Of a DNA stretch of 64,000 nucleotides, positions 24,992 through 34,878 are shown piece after piece. A program made the translations under genes and the position numbers. Location: positions 186,001 through 250,000 of the forward strand of contig ML769412.1 in assembly GCA_009733575.1 (NCBI GenBank), given 5' to 3'. Under the pieces are notes generated by a model. That model made no database searches. It saw only the letters and a program-made list of their open reading frames with translations, and was not told where the DNA came from. Every line of letters starts with the position of its first letter. The stretch's first letter is position 1. Source of the DNA: Gymnopus androsaceus JB14 (taxonomy: Eukaryota; Basidiomycota; Agaricomycetes; Agaricales; Omphalotaceae).

Positions 24992-25803
24992 ATGGCACCA
25001 AAGAAACCCAGTAAATGCTCGAAATCACACTCCTCTACTAGTACACGATCCAGTTCTGGACGCGTCTCCACGACGCGAGCGCATCAGAAGCGTAATCGCT
25101 CAACATTGAATGTCGGTGCTGATACTGGTTCCAAGCTACGCACTTCGGAGGCGGAAAGGAAATTGGAACTCTGAGAACGATGTATATGCTGGGAAGTTTG
25201 ACGAGAAATGGGTGACATGTAGGAAATGCGACCAGATCATCCATTTGGATGGTAAATATGCCTATGGCCTTCAACCATGGAAGAAGCACAAGAACAGGTG
25301 TGCTCTTATTCGTGCCGAGTTTTTTGCGAAAAGGGCTTGATATGCCTATAGAGTGGATGGTATGTCGTTGGAAATCACTGCCGGAATAATTGCTAACTAA
25401 TTTCTAGAACGCTGAATTGGGTATGGAAGAGGCTACCCGCATAATAGCGCTCAGACAATCGGGGGATTTGGAAGAGCTCACTTCCGCTCCAAGGCAAGGC
25501 CAGAAACGAGTACCGTTGGTGCCCGTTAACAGTTCCATCCGGGCCCCGAACACTCGTAGCAGGATCTCGGTCAAAACTTCCTCCGAGTCGTTGGCACCCC
25601 TAGCCCATCCCCTACCACGAGGTTCCAGAACCTCTTTGGAGGTCACTGGTGATGTCCCTTTCAATCCGGTCATCAGTCTCAGCCCCGACGATGTCTCGAC
25701 CTGCGTGCGCATTAACATGGCGCTTCCTCGGGTCGATGCAGACCATAGTGTCCGGCCCAGGAAGGATGGTTACTATTCCTGCATCTATGATTCGAGGAGA
25801 TGA
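24992..25803 (+). pseudogene. broken C2HC zinc-finger gene, paralogue of the intact gene at 31,360
   Basis: It starts MAPKKPSKCSKS and runs with a Ser/Arg-rich N-terminus like the paralogue, then meets a TGA near 25,172. The zinc-finger core continues in another frame (VTCRKCDQIIHLD, WKKHKNRCALI). A second one-base loss near 25,339 (between AEFFAKRG and DMPIEWM) breaks it again. The intron at about 25,359-25,407 and the following exon (AELGMEEATRI...) match the position and sequence start of the paralogue's second exon. The tail after that is unrelated to the paralogue and has a duplicate at 27,091-27,214. Three lesions make a functional product unlikely. Confidence 0.7.
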
Positions 25804-25848
25804 TTAAGCTTCCTACCATTTTTTCATGTTATCCTTGTATTCTTCGTT
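25681..25848 (+). repeat. direct repeat A, first copy
   Basis: About 165 bases covering the 3' coding tail and 3' flank of the broken zinc-finger gene. They recur with roughly nine in ten bases identical, by eye, at 27,091-27,256 in the same orientation. Both copies encode the same C-terminal peptide, ending CIYDSRR and a TGA. Confidence 0.8.
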
Positions 25849-25939
25849 AACTGTATGGTTAATTTTCCTTCTTCGATTCTTGGGCATTTCTTGAATACTT
25901 TACTGAATTATGCCTTCTTCATCGCGTTGAATTCATAGT

Positions 25940-26182
25940 TGTGAACGGTATCTCCTTTAATATACATGAACTTACAAAAGTTGAACGATTAGAGGTGATG
26001 GATCATTCCCCGCGTCGTCATGTCGGTTTACTCTTCAACTCTCGTGAAACAACTACAATCCGTGAGACTGAAGAAGTAGGGACAAGAGACTACACATGCA
26101 CAAGAATATGCTTTTAATACATCGCTGGAAAAGATTAGCTCTGGCGGTGTGATGAGTACTCGGACGCGCTCTGTGAAGGATA
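25940..26182 (+). pseudogene. 3' fragment of the RAI1-like gene in inverted orientation
   Basis: This plus-strand stretch matches the minus-strand 3' end of the RAI1-like gene (27,254-27,506), including the residues DIHELTK, ERLEVMD and the stop region. It carries scattered substitutions and a few indels. It is a truncated copy without a start, formed by an inverted duplication. Together with repeat A it makes a composite direct plus inverted structure enclosing the gene at 26,278. Confidence 0.75.
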
Positions 26183-26277
26183 ATTCAATGCGATGAGAAA
26201 GGCTTGGTTCAGGAGTCGAGAATAGACGCTTATATTATGAAAACTCTGTCCATTTCTCTTCCTAAGTTTTAACTGCG

Positions 26278-26823
26278 ATGAATTTTCAAGCACACGAAAC
26301 TACTCTGTCTCATGATGACCCCGCTTCTATCAATGGCGACGTAGACATGGCTAGAACCGAATTCGAGAAACTCAGCGATAAACTCGCAAAACTCCAGATA
26401 CAGTTGACGATGGTCATAACACGGTGAGTTCTCCATCTACAATATATCATTCATGTAACTAATGCACTTCTTAGGGATATGATGTTTCAAATGAACTCGA
26501 GCGCAGCTGAAGATGTGCTGCTCGTTGGTCATGACGCGCAACCTCTCGAGTCGCCATGCCCAAGGACGAAGTTGGAGTTAAAATCGTTCACAAGTGAGTT
26601 CATGGAATGATTTTTTTTTTGGATGTTTACTTATAAGCTGGTCAACTTAGTGGAGCAATGTTTCCAGGCTGCTCACAATCTTAACTTTCCTCTTGCCTGT
26701 AGAAAGGGGCATGTCGGCTACCCCTGTGAATGCACTGATGTTCAGTCGGCGGAAGAGGCTGAAGCGGCTCTTACGAGAACTCGCAAACGCATTGCTATTT
26801 TCCTGGGCTTCCATTTGGACTGA
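26278..26823 (+). CDS. 145-residue orphan protein with a coiled-coil-like N-terminus
   Basis: Three exons (26278-26423, 26475-26593, 26651-26823) join with consistent phases to 145 residues starting MNFQAHETTLSHDD. Residues about 26-45 (EFEKLSDKLAKLQIQL) have heptad-like spacing. A small Cys cluster (CRKGH, PCECTD) lies near residues 100-115, followed by a helix of A, E and R. I do not recognise it. It sits between two arms of a duplicated segment (25,681-26,182 and 27,091-27,506). Intact introns suggest a functional or very young gene; it may be lineage-specific. Confidence 0.55.
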
Positions 26824-27090
26824 TTGCGATATGTAAAGACTTTAAATTACCCAGAAATGTTTTGTACTCGGTCCGACAGAGAAACTTTCAAAGAGCGAGA
26901 GATGATGAGTGTATGTACACAGTGACAAAGAGCAAGGACTGGAGTTTCCCCAAAGGCCATGCGTACGCTCAACAGAAAGGATCTTTGGAAATAATGGACC
27001 GAAATGAGCTAAAACATCATTCCACGCCTGTACAACGCGCAAGGTTCAAGGACTCGGAAAAGAAAAACAGAAATTGCGGCAATGAAGAAC
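26824..27090. other. short spacer with an open relic frame
   Basis: A plus-strand frame (from about 26,862) is open through this spacer and into repeat A prime. It has no plausible start or splice context and I do not call it a gene. Confidence 0.35.
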
Positions 27091-27256
27091 CAGCCCCGAC
27101 AATGTCTCGACCTGCGAGCGCATTAACATGGCACTTCCTTGGGTCAAGGCAAACCATAGTATCCGGTCCAGGGAGGATGGTTCCTATCCCTGCATCTATG
27201 ATTCGAGGAGATGATCAAGCTTCCTGCCAATTTTTATGTTATCCTTGTATTCTTCA
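27091..27256 (+). repeat. direct repeat A, second copy
   Basis: It matches 25,681-25,848 in the same orientation. The end of this copy abuts the 3' flank of the RAI1-like gene at about 27,254, so the duplication boundary and the gene's end nearly coincide. It still encodes the same C-terminal peptide as the broken zinc-finger gene, ending at a TGA at 27,212-27,214. Confidence 0.8.
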
Positions 27257-27279
27257 TCGCGAGCGCGTTTGAGTACTCG

Positions 27280-28735
27280 TCACACCGCCAGAGCTAAGCG
27301 ATTTATTAAGTAACATACTTTTATGTATTCCCTTGTCCCTACTTCTTCTTCAGTCTCACGAATTGTAGTTGTTCCACAAGAGACTTGAAGAGTAAACCGA
27401 CATGACGGTGCGGGGAACTGATCCATCACCTCTAATCGTTCGCCCTTTGTAAGTTCGTGTATATCAAAGGAAATATCGTCCACCCGGTGCATATCTCTTT
27501 TTAAGTGCATCCGATCTCTGAAGAGTCTGATCCCCGAAACCACATCGTCCCGATGCTCAGTGAACATGTAGGGCCCTGATCGTTGCAAGGTTCTGCGCTG
27601 GAGCTGTTCTCGGATTTTTTGCAAAATCCTATAGGCTCGCTCGATGTGTACGTCAGGGTCCCAGTAACGATTTACGAATCTACCGGGTATGCTGTCGACA
27701 GGAATGACTCTAGTGCTCTGGATCAATCCATCTGGGGTTTGGGAGCCCAAAAAGAGGCTGGGAACACCCATGATATACGAGCTGTAGTACCATTCTCGCA
27801 TTATATCAGGGTGGTTGCCCAAATTCGAAGGTTCTGTCCCGAGCTCTACGTAACAATCAGGTTGACCAGTGTACGGCTCTAACAAAAAAAAAAGACGGGT
27901 TAGTGTTATCAAGAAGCTGAAGCTGACTCGAGCATACCATTAACGCAGGGAATTGTACCAGCAATTAGGACGTCGAGATTTCCAAAAGTGCGGGATATGA
28001 CGGAGCTCCAGTTGTTTGCTCCTGATGGATTTCGCGTCCGATAGTATCTTCTTACTGGCTCACCTACTAGCTCTGTACAAGCCGTCTGAAAGCAGATAGG
28101 CCTGGACGAGAGTGGTGAGCGCGGATTTGGGAGTCCGAGGAAAGGACGAATTTACGTTAACAAGTCTTGAACATGGTCGTTTTTGAACAAAGTCCCCGAG
28201 TGCGGATCACGTTCAGAGGGGTGTAGGTCGAAAATCCACTGAATCGACCTTGGGCTTGTAAATGCTTGTAGATAGAGTCTATGATCGATGTATGAAGCGA
28301 GAAGCGGGCCTTTTCCATGTAGAAGGCTGGGTCATTTGAATAAAATCATAAGAGGTAGAGAAATCGTGGAACGTACATCATCAGAGCTTCTTTGGTCATT
28401 ACAACATTTGCCAACCATAGTGCTTCTCGGCCTACTTCATTCTCCAAGCACGAAGACACAGCATAGACTATTTTTTGAGGTTTCGAATTTGCTTTAGCAT
28501 GAGCGACTGGCTGATCCAGAAATTCGCTTAGCACCTCGGAATCGTAAATGGTCAAAGGAAAGGATAAATCAGAGCGGAGTCGACGAAGGGTCGTGTTTTT
28601 GTTGTGATGGTAAGTTGTGGATGCTAGTCGAGAGAAGCAGGCTACCTGGGAAGGCGGTCCCAGAACCCGAGATGACGCTGTATCAGAATAATGTCGTCGC
28701 AGTCTGGGGAAATGGATATGGCGAAATCGAAGCAT
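27280..28735 (-). CDS. RAI1/DXO-like protein with degenerate catalytic motifs
   Basis: RAI1/DXO proteins remove faulty 5' caps from mRNA in the nucleus. Four exons (28735-28377, 28326-28156, 28101-27938, 27878-27280) sum to 430 residues, near family length. The start MLRFRHIHF lies ahead of a family-like N-terminal block (ACFSRLAS, YHHNKNTTLRRLRSDL). The core shows WSSVISRTFGNLDVLIAG, then CYVELGT, then YIMGVPSLFLGSQTPDG, matching the order of family motifs. The acidic pair expected after LIAG (a GE-x-DC pattern) reads GTIPC, and ELKT reads ELGT. Metal-binding residues therefore appear to be lost. It is probably a pseudoenzyme or a diverged paralogue with another role. It diverges from UGT2 with 347 bases between the starts. 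Confidence 0.75.
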
Positions 28736-29018
28736 AGAAATAATTTGGCGCCCATGTCGACTACTTACGTTCAACTTCTAACTTCTCACTTGTTACCATT
28801 TCGCATGTTCTCCGAGTCGGAGTCCACGTAGAACGTGTAGGGTATGTGTATTTAGCCGTAGTAGTCTAGTCACAAACCTATTCAGTGATACGAGTGCTTA
28901 TAAAGCTATTAGCATCCACTGTCTATGTCAATTAACCATTTTTTCCGTTGCCGACAAGACCGGCCACGCAGCCCAACCTGCCAATCTCAGAGCGAAGACA
29001 TATGCTCAAGGCCAGTAT

Positions 29019-29025
29019 TATAAAA
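29019..29025 (+). promoter_or_regulatory. TATA box of UGT2
   Basis: A TATAAAA element lies 58 bases before the UGT2 ATG, within the 347-base divergent promoter shared with the RAI1-like gene. Nearby there is a GACCGGCC block similar to that in the repeats flanking UGT1. Confidence 0.6.
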
Positions 29026-29082
29026 GCACCTGCCGTTGCAAGCTTTCAGGCAGCGAAACTCGAAATTCGAACTTAGAACACT

Positions 29083-31009
29083 ATGGTCTCGAAGCATATC
29101 TTGATCCATGTTGTACCTGCCTGGGGTGTGTTTGAGGTTCTTCGTTTTCCATTGACTCCATTAACTTTGAGCTACCATAGGTCATAACAAGCCTGTGACT
29201 GCCTTGGCAGTGTTCATCGTACGAGCGCGTCCCGATATCATCGTCACGGTCTTGACCACGAACCTCTCGTATGAAAAGTTCATGGGCGAATTGAAGCTCA
29301 AATTGACCCAGGGTGAATTTGACGCGTTGATAACGCGTATCCGGTAAGTTTGTCGCGCTTTGAATCTGTTGAGCTATGAACTCATGCACTATCCTATAGT
29401 GTTATAGATATCGCTGGACCCAACGTGAAGGTCCACCCATTGGCCCCTCTTCCTGAGTTCGCGACAGCATACGCAGCGTTGTACAACGGTCAAAGTCTTA
29501 CGTGCAACTCGTCTGGGAAGATCTTTCCTGGTCTTCCGCGCCCCAAGGTCGCTATCATTGATGTAAGTATCCTTGCAGCCTGCAGTACATGATGAATCTC
29601 AACTGATACTCTCCAGAACTTTTCGGGCTACGCCTATGATGACATTCGTGCCATTTCGCAGAAGACTGTTCCTATAGTTTCTCTATTGACCGTCCCAGCT
29701 GGTACCATAGTTCGAATCTTTGGCCCCAGGCGATTCGGCGGGACTGCTCCAGTTGAAATGGAAATCGAGGAAGGAAGGAATATCGCCAAAGCCAAATTGA
29801 ACGCAGCGCTCAAGGCCATTTCTCAGGCTCCGCCCTCTAATGCAGGCCCTAAACCCGTCGTGCGTACTAGCCTATTTTCCCATATCTCTGAGAATTACTA
29901 ACTGTGCTTGGGAATGGTGTAGCCTACGCCTGCGGTGTCTGACTATAATCACGAAGACTTTGAAGTCATAGATATGCCTGGAGCGCCCCCAATGTATAGC
30001 CACGAAATTGCGCCTCAAGTCCCGATGCCTGTGGTAGAGATTTTCCGTGCCATGGGCCAAATTTATACTTCTGAGGCCGATGGAGCTATTGATGCGTCTG
30101 TGACTGCGTTCGACGGTGAGATGATGGGTGCATTGAAGGGCTGGCTCGAACCTTTGGGCCAGCCTGTATATGCTATGGCACCTCTGGCTTTGCCTATGCT
30201 CAAAGGAAGCGAGCCAAATGATGTTAATGTGGTAAATTTCTTGGACAAGATGTGTACACAATTTGGGAAACGATCCCTCATTTATGTGAGTTCTAATGGT
30301 AATTTTGATGTCGTTAACGCACTCAATTTCTTTTCTGTGCATTCCAGATATCCTTCGGAACGTTCTTCACACCTTCAGAGCCAGAGAAATTGTGGACCAT
30401 GATCAATACTCTGATCGCGACTCAAACGCCATTCATTTTGACTCATGCTTCTCCGCTTTTTCAAATTACTGAGGAAGAAAAGTCGTTGATTCACAACAGT
30501 GGAGTTGGGATGGCCTTGGCCTGGAGTCCGCAAGAGCTCATCCTAACCCATCCAGTTACTGGGTGGTTCATCACTCATGCTGGATGGAACTCTGTTCTCG
30601 AAGCGCTTGCATACAAGATTCCATTGTATGTACTATCTTCTCTCCTTAGTTTTCCTTCAATTTCACCTCGTTTAACAGAATTCTCTGGCCGATGAGCGCT
30701 GACCAGCCCATAAATGCCGCCACGCTTACGCTCATACATAAAGCTGCGTTTGAATTGATTGGAGTTCGGGCTGGAACCGAAGGAACGAAGCCATTGCTGC
30801 GATTCAAGGATACAGGTTATAAACCGTCGTTCACGGTCGAGGGTGTTAAGAAGGAGTTTGAACTGTTGTTGGAAAAGATTAAAGGAGAGGAAGGAAAGTT
30901 GGTCAGGCGAAACTTTGAAGTGCTGAGTGACAAAGTTGGGAAAAGCTGGGATGACGGAGAGGAATCGAAGACGGATCTCGATAAGTTCCTTGCAAAGTTC
31001 ATAGATTAA
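29083..31009 (+). CDS. UDP-glycosyltransferase, GT1 family (UGT2)
   Basis: Same family as the gene at 2,959. Seven exons (29083-29125, 29181-29343, 29400-29562, 29617-29859, 29923-30285, 30348-30625, 30679-31009) sum to 527 residues. The N-terminal motif VVPAWGHNKPV and the PSPG-like block (WSPQELILTHPVTGWF, HAGWN, ADQP) are intact. Several introns sit at the same codon positions as in UGT1 (after AWG, before ISFGT, before the ADQP exon). UGT1 has additional introns and this copy has a longer segment around 29,850-29,990. They are diverged paralogues, not recent duplicates. Substrate unknown. Confidence 0.94.
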
Positions 31010-31359
31010 AGAGCTTGCAGATACATTGTCTACCGCTTTAGGATAAAGATTCTACTTACAATGGCCATGTACAATAAGATCGACTTATCTCGGAAAGCCG
31101 CTTGCACTTTGGACCATCGGTGGCTAGAACTTCTGCGAGTTCTGGTGATCGCTTGGACCGGGACAATAGGTAGTCGCATCATTACTACGATCACGTTCAG
31201 TCAAAGCGCAAAGCGCCGACGCGTTTATATAAGAGACCTTCATAATTAACTACTTCTTCACCCACCGTCATCTTTTGCCATATCCTTTCTCTACTTTTAA
31301 TACCTACCTCCGCTTCTTCATTCCGATTTATCACCACCATCTCGTCACTCTCGTCCGAC
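31010..31359. promoter_or_regulatory. promoter region of the intact zinc-finger gene
   Basis: 350 bases between UGT2 and the C2HC gene. A TATATAA element at 31,226-31,232 is followed by a pyrimidine-rich leader up to the ATG at 31,360. No gene seen. Confidence 0.5.
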
Positions 31360-32276
31360 ATGGCCAGAACAGCGTCATCTAAAGCTACTGGTATTGCTCA
31401 GTCTACTCGACGACGAACTTCGACGCGTGCCCATCGCGATTTCGACAAAAGCTTCACGAATAACAATCTCATTAGAGCAGGCTCTACGCCCGCAGACGAC
31501 GACGATGAACTGGATTCATCCGTCGAGGATGAGAGAGAAGCTGTCGAAACTATGTCGGCGGATGAAAAGCGTCGCATGCTCGAACGCAAAGCAGCGTTGC
31601 TAGCCCATGAATGGGTAGGCAACGATGATTTTGGCCCTCACCACGTTAAATGTGCTGGCTGTTCCAAAGTCATTCATCTCGATCGTCGACAGCACTATTA
31701 TCCTGCGATGTGGCATAAACACGTTTTTCGTTGCGCGATAATCAGAGATCATTTCTTCAAGCGAGGAATGGATATGCCTGTCGAGTCCTTGGTGAGTTTA
31801 AGTCGCGTTATTGCAGCATTTATCTGACTCTATGCTCATTATAGATCGCTGAGCTTGGCAAGGTGAAAGCACAAGAGATTACCGACGGTAGGAGCAATGG
31901 TGTTATTTCTTCCCTCACTTCTGCACCGGATCAGAAGTTGAGGAGACCGAAGACTACTGCTCGTTCGAGTACGGCGAAGCACAAGACTCGCACCGTCAAC
32001 ACTCGCGATCGACGCACTACCTCTACCTCCTTCAGCACCGACTCCGCTTCCGTATCATCCTCATCCTCATCATCGAGCTCCTCCTTCTCTCCGGCACCTT
32101 CTACTCCTCCTCCTCCTCCTCCTCACGACAATAATGATTTAGACGATGTTCCATTCCACGAGACGCTCGCGTACAAAATCGGCGTCGAGCTTTCTCGTCA
32201 ATATGGATGGGAGTTTTGCTGTGGAGAGTGGAGGCCGGCAGAGCATAAATTCAGGGACCACTACATCTTCGCCTGA
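31360..32276 (+). CDS. C2HC zinc-finger-like protein, intact
   Basis: Two exons (31360-31791, 31845-32276) encode 287 residues. The N-terminus is Ser/Thr/Arg-rich, followed by an acidic stretch (DDDDELDSS). A compact putative zinc-binding core is C98-x2-C101, then a His in the WHKH segment (119/121) and C125, in the context VKCAGCSKVIHLD and MWHKHVFRCAII. The second exon is low complexity (runs of S and P), ending in YGWEFCCGEW. The same core occurs in the broken paralogue at 24,992. It looks like a DNA- or protein-binding finger of a basidiomycete-specific family; the function is unknown. Confidence 0.8.
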
Positions 32277-32982
32277 GTGCATCTCACTACCTTATCTGTT
32301 TGTAATTTCTTCTTCTCTTTCCACATTGATGATATTGAACGACACACACGTCTTGTATTATTGTATTAGCGGTCTCAAGGATTGCTCATTCACTCACTCT
32401 GTTTCTGGTCGCATTGCATTTTTTCTTTCCTTTTTCTTTCTGTGCATTATGATTTTCTTGAATCCTTTCTACTCCGATCTATAATCAATTAATACTACCC
32501 TCGAATATCTGGTCCGTCTGTTGCACTGTTGCATATATGTCTGCTTTATCTGTGAGTATATATCCATTCTCTCTGTAGTTATCGTAGTAATAGTAGCCGT
32601 ATGTAGCCCAATCACAAATAAAATGATACAAATTTTCTGGATTAACCGGGAGTCACGGCTCATAAGCTTTCAAGGCTACAGATTGCTTTTTGGTCAGTCA
32701 GTGCTGCAGGAGTTCGAAATCCACAAACGAGGTAATTTACAGGCTTCTGTGATCTGAAATAATGATTCCAGTACTTAGTGTATCTCGTGTAACTTGTGCT
32801 GGGCCAAATAGGGGCCAAAAAAAGAATGGGCGCTTGAAGAACGGCCATGATGTCGATATTGAACGCTTCGATAGGCGCTTACACTCTTTAACCTCAACTT
32901 TGTCCAGTTGCTGCTACATTCACGGTATAGCAATTTTCTATATCTGAATAGTCTAATTCCAACTGAATTATTTAGCTGCAAT
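32277..32982. other. intergenic spacer
   Basis: Seven hundred bases of A+T-rich DNA with T-rich runs just after the zinc-finger stop, typical of 3' flank. Short open frames on both strands lack support. Confidence 0.4.
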
Positions 32983-34734
32983 ATGGTAGCTCTCTGCAAG
33001 AACTGTTCCTCGAAAGAAAATGGATTCACAGCGACCTATATCTCTACTCCGCTTCCTGATATTCAAAAATCACTTCGTGGCCAAGGAACCTCAGACAAAC
33101 ACGAAATATCGCAGTTACTTCAATACATAGAGCTCGATATGCGAAATATCAGTTCTGAAATCCTTCGTCTCCAATCTGCCATCCTTTCTCTCCGAACAAA
33201 GCGCGAACAGCTCGAGAAACTTCGAGCGAATGCAAGCTCACTCACGGCACCCATACGACGATTACCAACGGAAATACTAAGCAGAATATTCCTTACTCTC
33301 TGCTCAACTACATCTTCCAACTTTTCCACCAGCCGTTTAAAGCGTTTCATATCTGATGCTCCTCCGTTTGTGTTGAGTACAGTATGCGCTCGTTGGCGTG
33401 ATATAGTTCACAGCACTTCTGGCATGTGGAGTAATCTGTCGCTGAACCTATGTCCTTCGGATAAGGAGAGTAACAGCGTTGGGCCGCCGGTAGAATTGCA
33501 TCTCGAACGTTCAAGGAAGCATCCTTTGTGCTTGGATATCGAGATGTGGCTTCATAGTGACAGCGAGCAGGAACATCGCCTGATGTATACACTGGCTAAA
33601 CATTCCCAACGATGGCAGCATGTTACTGTGCGGACGGGTATCCTCTCCGTAGAATGTTACGACAGTCTAGCATCTCTCGGTTCACTTCCTTGTCTTCGGT
33701 CCCTCCGAATCAATCAGACACTTAGAGGGGAGATTGTGGATGAACTTCCCAACTTGTCTTTATTTAAAGACGCCCCCTGTCTTCAAGTGCTTGCTCTGAA
33801 CTGTTCTCCACACAAAGATCATGCTACAGCGAATGGTTTTCCATGGGAGCAAATCAGGGATTTGGAGCTCGACGCTGGAAGCAGAACTGTCTTCCGCGTC
33901 GTCGAGTTTTGTCCAAACCTCGAATCCGTATCTTACACCAATGCACATCACGCAGTCATGACTGATGGGGCTGACGGATTACGACAGCCATCCGACGTGA
34001 TACCCCAGAAATCACAGAGTCTTCGTTCTCTGTCGATAAGCCTACTGGGCAAAGTAAAACCCTGCGGTTATAATATGCTTGAACTACTCATATCTTCCCT
34101 CACTGCACCTTCCTTGACTTCGATCACTATCAAATCCGAGAGTTCCGACCCGAAACGGTCGTTCGAGGGCTGTTGGCCTCGAGCTCAGTTTGCTGAGTTT
34201 CTTTCTCGTTCGAATTGCAGTATTACCACGCTACGGTTGGAGTCTATACCATTAAGCGACAAGGACGCCATAGCGTTTCTCGAGCTGCTGCCATTGCTAC
34301 AAGATCTTACCATCATTGAGGCTTTACCGCCCAGTGCAAACCCGAATGCTCTCAGAAGAGCAACGGCTAGGAACCTCCTGTATACGCCTACTATTTGTAA
34401 GGGATTCCTTGAAGCCCTGCACCGCTGTGGACATTCAAGTTCACTTCGTTCTAAAGAAACCCTAGTGCCTATGTTGAGGCGACTGGAGCTTGGTGCACGT
34501 TCTCCCTTTTTCGATGATTCGACTTTTATTAGCATGCTTGTGTCCCGCTGGGTACCAGAAATAGCTGATGATCGAGTGGAATGTTTACGGTTTATTCGTT
34601 TGCGTTTTGCGGCTCGAAAGCTTGCTGCAGATGCATGTCGGGAGCTGGAATATTTGGAACACGCAGGCTTGATAGTTGAAGTTGTGGAAGAGTCATCCCA
34701 AGCTGATTATGCCATTCAAATTGTACATGTCTAA
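32983..34734 (+). CDS. F-box protein with leucine-rich-repeat-like C-terminus
   Basis: F-box proteins bring substrates to SCF ubiquitin ligases. A single 583-codon exon starts MVALCKNCSSKENG. A coiled-coil-like helix (residues about 40-82, LRLQSAILSLRTKREQLEKL) precedes the F-box, residues about 93-135 (IRRLPTEILSRIFLTLC, then TVCARWRDIVHSTSGMWSNL). The remainder shows irregular leucine-rich repeats (LPCLRSLRIN, APCLQVLALN, LRSLSISLL, LTTLR-like). This layout is the common Agaricomycete F-box type. A frameshifted paralogue is at 62,492. The lack of introns contrasts with the housekeeping genes of the window. Confidence 0.88.
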   Translation: MVALCKNCSSKENGFTATYISTPLPDIQKSLRGQGTSDKHEISQLLQYIELDMRNISSEILRLQSAILSLRTKREQLEKLRANASSLTAPIRRLPTEILSRIFLTLCSTTSSNFSTSRLKRFISDAPPFVLSTVCARWRDIVHSTSGMWSNLSLNLCPSDKESNSVGPPVELHLERSRKHPLCLDIEMWLHSDSEQEHRLMYTLAKHSQRWQHVTVRTGILSVECYDSLASLGSLPCLRSLRINQTLRGEIVDELPNLSLFKDAPCLQVLALNCSPHKDHATANGFPWEQIRDLELDAGSRTVFRVVEFCPNLESVSYTNAHHAVMTDGADGLRQPSDVIPQKSQSLRSLSISLLGKVKPCGYNMLELLISSLTAPSLTSITIKSESSDPKRSFEGCWPRAQFAEFLSRSNCSITTLRLESIPLSDKDAIAFLELLPLLQDLTIIEALPPSANPNALRRATARNLLYTPTICKGFLEALHRCGHSSSLRSKETLVPMLRRLELGARSPFFDDSTFISMLVSRWVPEIADDRVECLRFIRLRFAARKLAADACRELEYLEHAGLIVEVVEESSQADYAIQIVHV

Positions 34735-34878
34735 CGAGTTTGTATACTGTGCTGTATTTATTGGTAGATGTCGGCGCAGTACTTCGACCGGAACCGGACG
34801 CGCCGTCCAACTTGCTTCCTGCTCTCATCTTGTATTGTTCCTTCTTTCTCTTATCTTGTATATACATCTCGAATTGTC

